The notes under the pieces: model-generated
Told to the model about the DNA's origin: nothing
Databases searched by the model: none
What the model saw: the letters and a program-made list of their open reading frames with translations, nothing else
Part shown: positions 10,735-25,000 of the stretch, in pieces
Layout: the number at the start of each line of letters is the position of its first letter
Numbering within the stretch: the stretch's first letter is position 1
Program-made: the position numbers and the translations under genes
DNA from: Cryptomeria japonica
Taxonomy: Eukaryota; Streptophyta; Pinopsida; Cupressales; Cupressaceae
Assembly (NCBI RefSeq): GCF_030272615.1
Contig: NC_081410.1
Span: forward strand, 228,568,915 to 228,630,914
Length of the DNA: 62,000 nt
Reading direction: 5' to 3'

Positions 10735-13700
10735 ACTCTCATTAGGACGAATCATATGATGATACCACTGTACTTAATAAAAAACTACTGATAATAAAAA
10801 GTGACATTAGACGAATGCTTCCAAACATGTCTTCACTATAAATGAATAGATACTATGTTTTCCAAATGATGTTCAACCTGTAACTTTAATCAACATTGAA
10901 GCAGCATAACATTAGAGAAGGAAACTTAAAATGTAAATGCAGTGTGTGATCCACATATTCAGCCTCATCATGGACCATAAAGTGTGACCTGAAACATAGA
11001 TCTAAATCCTTCGCTATACAACTTTGTCTGAAAACTAACATCTAACTATATAAGCTACAAAAATGCAATCATTTTGGGTAATTATAACAACATCAATGAT
11101 ATCCATCATTAGTCACACAAAATGCAATGATTCTAAAGAGTTTTTGTCATATATTTATGTTGGGGCATACCTTATGTAGCCATCATGAACAGCAGAATAT
11201 GCAAAATGACCATTTGCTTCGAGAAAGAGAAACTGCCTGAGTCACAAGCAAATTTCACATTCAGCTTTTTGTTGTGCGTATTGCACACCCATCCCCGTCC
11301 TAGACAGGGACCCTTGTTCTGTTTGCTTGTATAGAAGAGGAGTCTGGAAGCATACTCGTTGAAACTGATCGCAATCCTAGTGTTTAAGCATTTAGAGTCA
11401 AAACCTAAAGATAGCTCAGACTTTGCAAACCCGGAAAGAGGCCAAGGAAAGGTCAAAGCGGATTCAAAGAGCCCAGTATGTGTGAAATTTGGACTTCTAA
11501 AGGAAATTGAAGAGAACTAAGTCATGCATAAACGTCAAAATCGCACATTTAGTTCCTTTTGGCCGAAAAAAAAGTGAAAGTCGAAGCTCACAAAGCTGGC
11601 TTAGAGGCCGAAGACGTTAAACTCACAAACTCGGCTTGTAAGCCGAAATTCATTGCTAGGGCAAAGGAGATATAACGCGCGATTTCATCCTAACTTCCCT
11701 CCTTCATTCGTCGAAAATCGCCCATTTCGCCCAAATAGCTCGAAAACAATAAAGGCAATGAGTTTCACAAAACACCTTAATAGGCCGAGTTTGCAAAGCG
11801 TCCAAGGAGCCCGAAAATTGCAAAGGGAGGATGTCTAAATTTGAAATCTCGCATTTTTAGGTCAATACTCGAACTTCATCCAGGCCGAAAATGAATGAAA
11901 ACTTTAAAATTGCGCCTTTTAGTCATTCAGGCTGAAAAAAAGGAGACAAAGTGTAAATTGTGTCAAAGTTCGCACAAGGGCCCTCCATCCCGAAAATGGG
12001 CATAGCTCGCGAAAAGGCCTTTAAGGCTGAAGGCACTATAACTTCCAAAAGCGGCATTTTGGCCGAAAATTCTCCCACAACTCGCAAAGTAAACCAAATT
12101 CGCGAATTTACTCAGTAACCCGAAAACTCAGGCTCACAAACTTGACTTATAAGCCGAAATTGGCTAATAAATTTGAAATTGTGCATTTCTTCCATGTAGG
12201 CTGAGAAAAAGGTAAATGCATTTGCAGTCCGCAAAAAGGCCTACATGGCCGAAAAGACATAAGTCGCGCGATTTTGGAGTTCATGAGCCGGAAGGAGAAG
12301 CTCGCCTAATCTCCTTGCAGGACGAAAAGGGGTAAATATGTTTAAGGTTCGCCAAAAAGGGCTTCGAAGATCCGAAAATGTTAAAATCACAATATTGCCA
12401 AATGCCGAAAAGGAGAAATAGGGCGATATAACTTAAAATCTCGCAAACATGTCCATTTAGCCGAAATAACAAGTAGGAACTAAGTCGTGCATCTTGGGAA
12501 AGAGGCCGAAATGTAAGCAACCTCACAAATCGGCCTAAATGGCCGAAATATGAGGAAGGCCCCGTTCAACCAAAACATAAAAGAAAGACTCAAAAGACTA
12601 AAGTCACCCAAAAACGCGAGTTAGAAAAGAGGAAAAGAGTCTAAGTTCCAAAATCGACTCATAAAGCCGAAATGCGAGAACGTCCGAATTCGTGCCAAAA
12701 GATCAAAAGGGGCGAAAAACCTTCAAATTGCCCAAAACCTCCTAAATGGCTGAAATTAAATTCAAAAGGAGTGGCTTTAACTTGAAATTCGAAACCTCAC
12801 AAAGAGCTTCTCAAGCCCGACTTCGCCAAACAAAAGCTCGACCTCGTCAGTAAAAATTTAATGTTTGTCAAATTAATTTAATTAATTTTTCAAATTGGTT
12901 GATTAAAGGTGATATTAACTGTTCGCAGGTCGAAGACACCATCGGAAAGAACCAGGAGAAAGCTTGAAGCGCAAGATCAAAGCCCTTAGCACGAGAGAAA
13001 CAAAGAAAAGAAAATGCAGGAGCGCGAGATTGGAACCAAACATTGGGAAGCGTGCTCCTGAACCGCTGAACAAGCTAAAGTCCACCACTGGGACCAAAGA
13101 CCAAAGACCACTCCGAATGCTGCAAGTCTATGCATTCTCAAGAAATACACAACTGGATTTAATTCCCGAAGTTCGGTTTTTGAAAACTGAAGCTGTTTTA
13201 TTGTAAAACTGCCTGCGGGCCCCACTCAAGATATTTTAAAATAGAGGGGACACAGGTTAGTTATGTTCAACTACCATATATACCTAAAGCAAAGCCAAAT
13301 AGTGGTAGGCAGTTGAGATAGTGGTTGGATAGATAACTGAGAGTTTAATGGGCATGGGTTAAAGCTGCCGACTTCTGGAAGGCAAGTTGCAGCCCTTGGA
13401 TGCAGTCCATCCTGGCCACCGGTTCAAATTGTAAATCTATAAAAGGCAGAGGCCTTTCTTTTGTGGTTAGAATTTTGTAGTTAGATTTTAGAGTTAGAAT
13501 AGGTTAAATTTTAGTAGTAGCATAGAGATGCTACAGAAATTGTTGTAATGGCAACTGAAGAAAATATATGAACATTGAAATATGGTGTTTGTTGTCTTTG
13601 TTTGAGTCTTTTTGCATGGTTTCTTTCAGCTGGTTAATATTAGAGTGCAGGAATTTTAATGGTGAAGTGTAGAGGGGTATTTGATGCATTTCTGGTTCAT

Positions 13701-16184
13701 ACCATTGGGGGTCTGCTGATTGTAGGTCACCGTGCATGGTTAGTTTGAACCCAAACTGTGCTTAGTTCAATTGCAGGTGATCGTCTTAGGTTGCGCCAGA
13801 ATTGGGTGCCTAAACGAGTGTCTCCGGTCTGAAAATCCTTCATCCCTTGGAGCTTGCACCATTCTTGTCTAGTTGTGAGGGTGTCTCTGGCAAAACAAGA
13901 ACTGGTTAATCAAAATTTGTCTACCCGCTGCATCAACTATTATCATCCTTGTCCTTAGGTCTCCTGAACCCTTCCCTTTTGATTTTATTTCGCAGTCTGA
14001 AAATCGCAGTAGACCATCTTGTTGCAAAAATGTAAGACGCCTTGTGCTCCCAGCAAATCACATCGACCGTTGAGCTATCCTGCAGTCAAGACCTGCAATC
14101 AAAACCTTGAGGTCGTCCCCATTGATCAATTAAAAACAGCATTAGGGATTTCCTTATCTCAAGAGAGGATAGCATACTCAGCGAGTACATTCTATTCTGC
14201 ATTGGCCGGATGGAGTCGTAGCAATGCGATTTTAGCCACCTCAACAGACCTTTTATGCTAAAATAGTTTTCAGTTAGCACAAATAGGGACCCAAAGATCA
14301 AATGCTTGAATTAGTCCCATGCACAATCTACAGGACTGCCTATGACTAATAATGTAGACAAGGAATTAGCAATTTCTTTTGTAAAGGGGTAAATTGTGAG
14401 AGAGACTATGAATATCATTTTCAGATGAAAGTAATAGCCATGGGAGTGAGCAGGAAAATGCTATGACAAAAAGACCCTAGATAACAAGAGTTCTAGTTTT
14501 ACCTCAGTGGTTCATGGAGGAAGAAGATTAGCACAAATCTAAAGTGGTGACTGAACCGAAATGGATCAGCAGTTTCAAATACAAGAAGATACCACTCGTC
14601 CAAGGCATAGTGAGGAGTGGAGCTCAAAGTCAGCATTAAGAACAATTTTCAGTCTGCAAGGTAATAGAGTTTTAAGAAGCCTACTGCTTTTGACAACCCC
14701 TCTAGATGATGTTGTCTAATTCTAGATGGTTTGCCATATTCTGATGGTATTGCTGAGAGATCATCTGATTCCTTGAATCACTATATGAAGAGCTGGAAGG
14801 AGGAAAAATCAGGGGAATATCATGATCTTAAGGCTTTTGCTGCAGTCAAGTCTCTAAATTGCTTGCTTTTGTCAACTTGCACAGACATCACATCTTGATC
14901 TAGTTTGTCAATTAACAATGTTTGTAGATTGTTGATGGATGAGTTATGCCAAATGAAGATGATAATCTCTTGAAAGCTTGATATCTCCAACATAGAAAGA
15001 AGAAAAATAAAAAGTCAAAGAGAACTATAGCACACCATCAAAGGGGAAACGTTAGGACACCATCAACACAAGGCAAATGAAAACAAGTTAGGGATAGGTG
15101 TTCTTTTCAAGAGGCTTAGGTGTTTCAAAGTCTTGGCTAAGCATGCAGAAAGGTGGCAAAGTAATAAAGAAAGAACATCTAGTGTTGAAGAAGAGGAAAT
15201 CAATCAAAGAGGTACCATTTAGGAGTGGCATTGCACTCTCAAAGCTCCACCATGTTTCATCAAGGTGGCTTTCATCAAGGTGGCAAAGTGCCTTGAAAAC
15301 ATTGCAATGTCATAAAGTGGCAAAGTCTTAAGGTAAAATGGGCAAAATCCTATGGAAAATGCATGTGAATAAGTTAAGAGTTTTGATTTCATGTCCCCTT
15401 TTCAAAACTAAAGGAATTAAGTGAGAACTTGTAGGATATTCTTTATTTCCCATATACTAAGGGAAAAAATAAGAGACTAACATTGATAGCATGACAAAAA
15501 TAGCATGGTTATTATCTACAAACTTGATTGAGGGTAAAGTTCCATAGGGTACCAATAGTACTTGGGTTGTGCCCTAAGGAAAACTAGGCCAAATCTAGTC
15601 CCAAACTTGTTTGAGCCAAATATTGGCCCCATCTTGTATATATATAGAAATTTCCATAGGGTACCAACAGTACTTGGGTTGTGCCCTAAGGAAAACTAGG
15701 CCAAATCTAGTCCCATACTTGTTTGAGCTAAATATTGGCCCCATCTTGTATATATATATAAAGTGGGCCCAATCACTTTATTTTGAAAAGGACAACTTAA
15801 ATATTATTATAGGGTCTATGTAATATTTAAAAAGTGTTTTGAACACTTAATTCAATGTGTAATTCAAAAAGTGTTTTTGCACACAAATGGTCTTTCACTT
15901 GACTTTAGGAGCTTGTATGTTACTTATCACACCCTCTACATATCCAAACATATGTCCCTTCACCTAGAACTTTCTGTAGCATTACTACATGCATCCATAG
16001 AGGTGAATTCAGGTCAAACTTGAATAAGGGTTTACTTACGAAGGCTGAAGCTGGAACTAGCTACCATGATAACAATGTAATAGATTCTCCATGTGCAATA
16101 GGCCTATAATTTGCAAAGAGAATTTTGACAAACAAATTAAACTTAAATAATTTATATAACATTTAAACTTTATGATTCAATCAA

Positions 16185-16232
<48 letters not shown>

Positions 16233-19200
16233 TAATTAATAATATAAATAAGCCAAAGAAGCATTAATCGTTTGGGGAATTAATTGGCAAAACAAAAGTA
16301 TAAGATTTTTTGAAAAAATAAGATCATATAATATTATTATTTTTATTATAATAATATATTATGGTATTATAATTATTATATTAATATAATAAAAAAATTA
16401 ACAAATTTTTGTATTATAATATTATATAATTACTAGCATTAATATAATGATATTTTCATACTTTAATCATTATAATTTTATAGTATATTATAGTATAATA
16501 ATTATAATGTAATAATCAATTTAATCAATAATAATAATATAATATATTACACTAAAAGATGAGGAGCTCTGCACATCGACACCCACACCTCGACGACCAT
16601 CATCCACACCAGGGCATGAACTGCAACGTGATTGGCAGGCCTCCATTCGACAGGGAAGCATCTTCATATAACCACTCGTGGCAATTGGTAAAGGGCAAAA
16701 GAGCTGCTAGGGCAGAGAAGAGGGAGGCTAGGGTTTCTCTGGAACAGTCAAGCATGTGGGTGATCCCCATCACCTATCAAATCCCTGGCTGCACCACCAA
16801 CGCAAATTGCATACCACTGGGTTCTCGAGCAAATACTTCAGGTCCTGGACATCCCCTTCGAAAGACGCAACATTCTTTCCGGCCAAATACCTATAGAACG
16901 GAGGGTTACAGAAGACCCACTATGGATGGCGGAAGGACAATGCCATATCATGGCCCCAAATTAGTCAATTCAATGCCGGTTTCGAAGCTGGGGAACCCGC
17001 TCCATCATGTAAGCAAAAATGTGACAAGGAGCGAGGATGCCCTAGCAGCGATAAACTCTAACCCGGATTACATCAAAATCTCGAATCCCACGGAAGCCAT
17101 GGATTTAAGTACATATTGCAGAGGGCACGGGCTCTTTACAAAATGGGGAGGGAATAATCAACCACTCACCCGAATAGTGGAATGGTGGAAAACAATATTC
17201 CACGGCCAGGTAAGTATCACTACCCTAGCAAATAATTTTCTGTACATTGAATGCTACAAAAAATCTTTGAAAGCCAAGCTATTGTATGAAGAATATGTTT
17301 TTTACAAAGGGGCAAATTTCAATTTCATTGATTGGCAACCTAAATTCGATGCTGATAAATATGAATTCAAAATGGTATCAAAATGGATAGAAATTCACAA
17401 TGTTCCTGTTGAATTAATGCATGCTAAAATTCTTATAGAAATTGGGGATAAATTGGGCAAATTCATAGCCGACGAGAAAAATTGGTCGGATAAATTTGAC
17501 ATAAAACTACTAATAGAAGTAAACAAGGGCATGGAAGACCTAAAAAACATAATTCTAGAAACAATAGATGGTATTTACACCCTAAAACCAGTATGGTATA
17601 TTGGCCCGGTAGCAGAAGATTTAGCTTTCTGCAAAACGTCGAACCCTAATCTGCAGAAGCCTTAGGAAATAGCAAGGGACAACCATAGAACTCCAAAAGA
17701 CATAATAAGTATTCAATTTAATAGTGACAGGGGCGGCTTCATTATAAACACTGGTCAGCAAGAGAATGATAATATCCCAACCCCGCCTCCTTCCCTTGAA
17801 TAACAGTCCAGACAGAGCCGATAACAACAAAGAAACTCATGTTTATGATAATGAGGACCGAATCCAAGCAGAACTAAACAATGTTATAGAAAACTTAATG
17901 GGGAAACTAGCTGAAGAATTTGTCGAGGAGGTAATCATTGATACTCCGACAAATAGGGCAAATAATGTCAACATCTCCAATACAGAACAGGTTCAGACCC
18001 CCCTCGAAACCCCCTCACTAAACACCAACCTGACTGAGGCGGCTCAAGAGGATAACATCACAGTCTCTTCCACTTTGGAGGAATCCCCTGTTGTGGAAGA
18101 ATTGAATGCGAATGAGGAAAGAGAATTCATTATCAATGAATTGATCAATATGTAGGAAAAGGAAAATAACATAGTATTAGACAATAGCTCAATCAACCCA
18201 CAAAATAGAGGTATCCTCCAGATGGGAGGTGAGAAATTAACTCCTGACTATGGCAAATCCATGAGCAACAAAAGAGGTCGGAAGTCTTTTTTAGACAAAA
18301 GGAAGATGGATGGGGATGTGGAGGGGTAGGCCAAAATCACAACATTGTTGGGGCAAGGAAAATCTCCCCTCTCCATCGTAGAGGTATAAACATACTTACA
18401 TGAAATGTTAGGGGTTTGGGATCCCCTAACAAACAATGACTGATTAAGCGAAGCAAACTAAAATCTGCTATGGACCTAGTTATGATACAAGAAACAAAAC
18501 TAGGCAAGACTGATATGAACAATTTTAGTAGAAAATTCACCCAATGGCAGATGGAAGCGGTGGAGTCTACAGGGGCATCAGGGGGACTGGGTGTAATGTG
18601 GAGAAAAATACAGTTACATTCACATGTCAAACCAAGATGCAAAATTGGATGGCTAGCAAAGTAAGAGCCCTTAGTCTAAATCTTGAGTTTATTATTATTA
18701 ATGTTTATGGCCCAATTCCAACAGATAAAAAGAGATTAGCGTGGCAGGAAATTGAACACTACTTAAATACTCAGGATGAAAAACACATCATCATAGGTGG
18801 TGATTTCAACACCATCTTATACTCATCTGATAAAAGCGGTGGTATAAAAACCATTAGACAACCACAAAGAGACTTCGCAAACTGGATAAATAACAATAAC
18901 TTACTTGAAATCAGAACTGAGACGGGTTTTCACACATGGAATAACAAAAGAAAAGATTTCTCCAACATTGCAGAAACACTTGATCGATTTTTCTTTAAAA
19001 GAGATTTAACCGATCTTAAAACAGAACTAAAAACTACAATATTACCATGGTCAGGCTCTAATCACTACCCGGTACTTTTAGAACTTATGGGGGAAACAAA
19101 GCAAATTGGGTGTCCCTTCAAGTTCGAAAAAATGTGGTTTACACATGAAGATTTCCTCCCCAACATACAAAAATGGTGGAAGGAGAGTGTCTTTGTAGGA

Positions 19201-21985
19201 TCAAAAATGTACTATCTGGTCTCCAAGCTGAAGGAGATTAAGCATAAATTATTAGATTGGAACAAAAAGAAATTTAAAAACATCTTCGAGGAGAAGTCAA
19301 GAATTGAGAAAGAGCTGGAGACAATAAACACTGATGTGATGCAAAACGGGATGACCTCTGAAACATGCGAGGCTGAGAAAATGCTTTTATGTGAATATGA
19401 AGGCATTCTGGCCAGAGGAGATATACTGGAAACAAAAATCTTGAGAGACATGGTTAGAAGATGGAGATAGAAACACCAAATTTTTTCACAACAGTGTCAA
19501 AATGAAAAGGGCAGCAAATAAGATTACTCATATTACCAATGACAGTGATCAGATCATTACGGATCAAGATCTGATCGCAAAAGATGCAACCAAGTATTTT
19601 GAAAATATCCTCAACAACTGGGAACACTCAGACCTCCCTAACAATAGAATCTTATTAAATAACATACCCAAACTGATAACAAAGGGTGATAATAAAATGT
19701 TAAACTCTAATATCACCCATGAAGAAGTTAAAACGGCTTTGGCACAATTTCAAGGAGACAAAGCCCGTGGACTGGATGGCTTCCCTGCTAGTTTTTTTCA
19801 GAAATGCTTGCACATCTTAGGGGACGAGGTTACTAATGCCTCGGAATCCGCCCGCAATGCAGGGAAATTCCTAAAAGAGATCAATAACAACTTTTTGGCC
19901 TTAATTCCAAAAACAGGAGAATCCCTCAAAGTGGGAAGAATTCAGACCCATTTCTCTATGTAACATGACTTATAAACTACTAGCTAAAGTCATGGCCAAT
20001 AGACTAAAAATATTACTGCCCGCCATAATATCAGAAGAACAAACAGGCTTTGTACCCAATAGATCAATTTTGGATGGAATTATTATTGTACAGCTAGCCA
20101 TCCACTCCTGCCAGTCCCAAGGGCAACCTAATATGCTGATAAAATTAGACATCAAAAAGGCTTATGACAAAGTGGATTGGTATTTCCTTTGTAGCTGCAT
20201 GAAGGCCTTTGTCTTTAACAAACAATGGATCAATTGGGTTTACTTATGCATATCAAACCCTAGATTCTCTATCTTACTAAACAGGAAATCAGAAGGCTTC
20301 TTTGAAGTATCCAGGGGACTCAGACAAGGTGACCCTTTATACCCATTCTTATTTATAATTATGTTTGAAGCCTTAGGTAGAAGCCTGGATGCATCACAGA
20401 GGTCTAGCAAATTGACGGGGATTCAGATCACTGGTGGGGTAGAACCATGTACCCATCAACAGTTTGTTGATGACACAATGATTTTGGGGAAAGGACAGTT
20501 AAAAGAAGCCAAGGAAATTAAGAATATACTACAATCTTATGGGCTGGGTTCAGGAGAGATGGTAAACAAGGAGAAATCGAAAATATTCTTCTTTACTATG
20601 GAATCACAGGAGGAATACACGATAGCTTCGTATCTAGGGTACAAAATAGGTCATCTACCAATCTCATATTTGGAGATGCCTCTGGACAAAGGTATTAGAA
20701 CCAATAAACTTTGGGATCCCCTGATTGAAAAAGCAAAAAAGAAGCTGTCATCTTGGAAAGCCTTATGGCTGATAGGGGCAGGAAGATTAACCCTCATAAA
20801 AACAATATTAGCAACAATGCCTATTTATCTTCTATGATGTATACCACTTCCAAAAGGGGCATATAAGAAACTAACTCAAATAATTAGAGATTTCTATTGG
20901 AATGGTGCAGAGGATAAAAACAAAATGAAACTAATATCATGGGAAAAGATATGTCGAGAAAAGAGTGATGGAGGCATGGGAATAAGAAAATTACTATGGC
21001 AAAATAAGGCTTTAGGGGCGAAATTGGCATGGAGAATGTACACATCCTCACAAGCCAAATGGGCCAGAATCCTTAGGAGCAAATACATATCACAAAATAA
21101 AAGAGAGGCAGTATTTAGGGAAACAAACCCACCCAAGGGATCTAGAATCTGGAACTTTATAAAAGAAAGCCGATCGCTCATAGCGAACCACCTATCCTGG
21201 GATATTCGCGATGGTAAAACCGCCTTGTTTTGGGAAGATTCCTAGGGGGGTTACCCCTCAATAGACAGTCTAATGAACACAACCAACATAAAAGACCAAA
21301 TGAAATCTTTATGGGGTAATCATGTAAGGGATTATACGACATTGGCACCAGAATCGACAATGGGATGGAAATGGAAAAACATGCTCCCATTCTTGGTGGA
21401 CAACAATGACCGATAATTGGTGCAAATTCTTGAGGGCAGATTGATAACACTTAGACCTGGGCCATATGAGCTTATATGGTTGAGTTCAAAGGATGGACAA
21501 TACAATTGCAAAGATGGTTTTAGAACCATATATGATGAGGCAAACAATATCAAGGACTATATCCCTAACACAATATGTTGGGACAAATTCGGTCTCCCAA
21601 AAGCTGGCTTCTTTGCATGGGCGGCATTTCAGGGGAAGGTCCTAACTGCAGAGCAATTTAAACTTAGAGGTTACGAAGGACCCTCAATTTGTTTCTTATG
21701 CAAGAAAGATGAGGAAACAAATGATCACATATTCACAACCTGTAACTACACACATAAATGCTGGTATTGGCTGATGGCACAACTAGGTTGGTCAGGTGCC
21801 CTCATCCCTTACCTAAAGGATTGGCTCAGAAGTTGGCCAATCATCAAAAGGAATAACATCTTCCACAATTTATGGATATGCAGTCCAGCAATAGTAATCT
21901 GGGAGATCTAGAAGGAGAGGAACAGTAGAATTGTAGTGTCCCTACTAGTTAGAGATCACTGTCCTGCAAAATAGATTGTTAGAAT

Positions 21986-22032
<47 letters not shown>

Positions 22033-25000
22033 CTAATCTAACTTGCAATTTAACTTTAAAATACTTAATTAACACTAATCACAATTTTTATCTAATAAAA
22101 AGGATACTAATGCCGTACGGAGATATGTCCTTAGGCGGCTGTGAAGCTCGCCTTCTTGGAACCCATCTTGGTTCCAAGCAATCCAGGAAATCGAAGGTTA
22201 ATTCGATTCCTGTCTTGGATGTAACTTCTTACACCCAAGCCATCCAGAAAATCAAAGGTTAATTCGATTCCTGTCTTGGATGTAACTACTTACACCCAAG
22301 CCATCCAGAAAATCGAAGGTTAATTTGATTCCTGTCTTGGGTGTAATTTCTTACACCCAAACCATCCAAGGAAGACCATATGTCAATTCCTTGCCTTGGA
22401 TGATGCATCTCATCATCCAAGTCTACCAGAGGGGACCGGCCAAATCTGTCTCTTCTTGGATGAACTTTGTCAACCAAGCCATACATATATGCATATAGGT
22501 ATTCAGTATATGCTGCCTACCAGAGATTATCATAATCTCTGAATTAGGCTACGGGAATTTCTTCCCAATAGCCTCCATCATATAATCATATTATTGCCAT
22601 CCATTGATATACAACATTTCATAACAATTCATATTATCAATGTCGTTATAATCCATATTATCATTATTACTTAAATTATAATCTTGTGACATACAACATT
22701 ATGCTAAAATTCTGTAACATATAACATTGTAATAATGATGACATAATTCTGTACATACATATTATAATAACTGTCATAACTATTAAAAATACATTATAAT
22801 AATTCTGTAACTACACATTATAATAATAATGATATAACTATAAAAAAACTATACGTATATTTATATGTGTGTGTGTGGTACACACATCCACACACAGATA
22901 CGTACCTGTGACACCTCTGCTGTTTCTTCCCTTCACCCTTTCCTTTGTCTGTGCAGCAGTAACAATTATCTTTTCCTATGTTCTCCTCGTTCGTATTAAT
23001 TAATTTGGGAGTATTATCATTGTCTAATGTTGGGGGACAATCTTTGACGCAGACCCTCTCTCTCCCCCCAAATGAAATGAGATCGAAGTCTCTTTTATAT
23101 GCGATGAGGAGTCATGGGTATGTAGAGCTGCATTGTTCCATTTCTGATTTGACAAACTAATCAGATTCTAAATTCGCGATTCGTCATTGACTCGTACCTT
23201 TCCATGAACGATTGTTTATTTGTTTGCACACTTGATTACTTACTAACTTGATTAATGTAATCGCAGCCACAAGGTTAGTCAAAGAATTCATAACCCACGA
23301 GCCACTTTACTGGGATTTGCTGTGTATACATGAATTGTCATACGCTATCTTTATTTTAGTCACGTCACACCTGAGTCTCCCATAACAGATTGCGGCTTAT
23401 GATTATTTGATTATTATCGAACCTTTGAAGCCGCTACACCATAATTTCATTGAATCGATGCATTTGGAGTAAATATTAATCTTGGTACAACTCGCCGCTC
23501 CTTTATCTGGATCCTTCACTTATCGCTGATTAAGAGAATCGTGGTTCCTTAGAGAACGTTGACCAATGTTCTCCCGTTAGTCTCATTTCTCTTTCAATCG
23601 CTGGAATAATGGATCACTGTTTTGTTTATGTTATCGATGTGTGGCACTAGTTAATGCTGGTCTTATCGATGGTTACTGATTTTATATGTCTTCCTCTATC
23701 AAATATACCGAGTCCTTACACCACCCTCCTCCCAACCTTCCTCCCTTTCTAAAGGAGGAATTAATCCTTCTTATATCTAGCCAAGATGAAGCGTTTAGTC
23801 ACATCTCACGTCCCTTCATGTTGTCATCTTTCATAACTATCACTAATTGCACCTCTTGAATTTAGCTGATCTTGTCTAATAATCATATTCGTTTATTATT
23901 TGATTCTTCTTGTGTATCGCTGTCTTGATGTACCTTCAGATGCTAATTTATCTTACCGGTAGTTAGTGTAATGATATTTGATATCATAGTTGGTCGATCT
24001 CCTTAATCATAGCATAATCGTGATTTGCTCATATCCACGTGGTTATTATTGCTACTCAACGCACTTGCTGGTCATGGATTGTCTTGAAAACGAATGCTAA
24101 TAAACGTGTTACAACCTAATTATCAAATGCTACCGCTGATGATCGTTGATGTATGAGTTGTTGTAATTACTTTGGCTTTGGACGGTTGTCTTACTATTTC
24201 TTGACTTCAATATATTGGTCACTTTTCCCTTGTATAATTCCTTTTTTTTTAATTGCCTATTGTGTCTTTTAGTTATTGTTGTCAATCAAAGACTATGCTC
24301 ATCGTTGCTCATCGTCCCATACTTAATGGTCATTGGTCATCTTTAGACTAGTCTTTAATTGTATTATTATTTATTATTGAATATATAAATTATGTTGATA
24401 TAATATTCAAGTCATGTTCATAAATAATATTTAATTAATGAATTTTAAATAATCATTCATTGGTAATTATTATATTAATTAATAATAGTAATTTCTTCTT
24501 TTAGGGTCTCTCTCTTTCTCTCCACATATATATAACGATCTACGAGGGGACATGACAAGAATCTTCCAAGAGATAGAAATGAAGGTAGAAAATTTGATAG
24601 CAAAAATAGAAGCCTCCATCACAGAAACCTCCAATGATAGGAATACGACCATTCCACAACATGACAAGACATTTAAAGACTGGGATAACTACATCAGAAA
24701 GCAGTGGAAGGGGATTAAAATCCCTCCTTTCTTTGGGAAGGGGAACAGAGACAAGACCGATGGTAGAAAAACATGCAAATGGGTTCCCCTGAAGATTGGA
24801 TGGTGCAAACTCAATTTTGATGGAGCATCTAGAGGCAATCCAGGGGAGACAGGGGTAGGATGTATAATCCACTCACATGAAGGGATATGTATTGGATCGA
24901 GATCCCGGTATCTAGGGCATTGCACTAACAATAAGGCAGAATTGTTGAGCTTAATAGAGGGTTTAAACCTAAGTTATCGGTTTGGATTCGGCAAAAAAAT

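Larger units (their letters stand above)
11270..14246 (+). mobile_element. E1: short, ORF-less member of the TGTTG...CAACA family
   Basis: The left end TGTTGTGCGTATTGCACAC aligns with E2's TGTTGTGCGTTGCACAC. The right end shares with E2 the blocks CAAGACCTG, CCTTGAGGT, CAGCATTAG, TTCCTTATCTCAAGAGAG, TTCTATTCTGC, GCAATGCGATTT and TCAACA. It is 2977 bp long. The 5' half is packed with GGCCGAAA-type half-palindromes and a TATA-like box (TATAAAAGG, 13438) lies near the 3' end. The long ORF of E2 and E3 is missing; only a short basic stretch (about 12964-13200) could be a remnant. No exact 5-bp flank duplication is seen: the left flank is CTTTT, and CTTTT occurs on the right only after three extra bases. 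Confidence 0.78.

Noticed and set aside
11172-11456. Minus-strand ORF as a possible extra VPS13 exon
   Set aside because: It has no VPS13 similarity, it crosses the E1 left border at 11270, and the flanking exons already join in phase without it.
14242-14254. CTTTT as target duplication for E1
   Set aside because: The right copy is three bases away from the CAACA terminus and the motif is low-complexity. I report E1 without a confirmed duplication.
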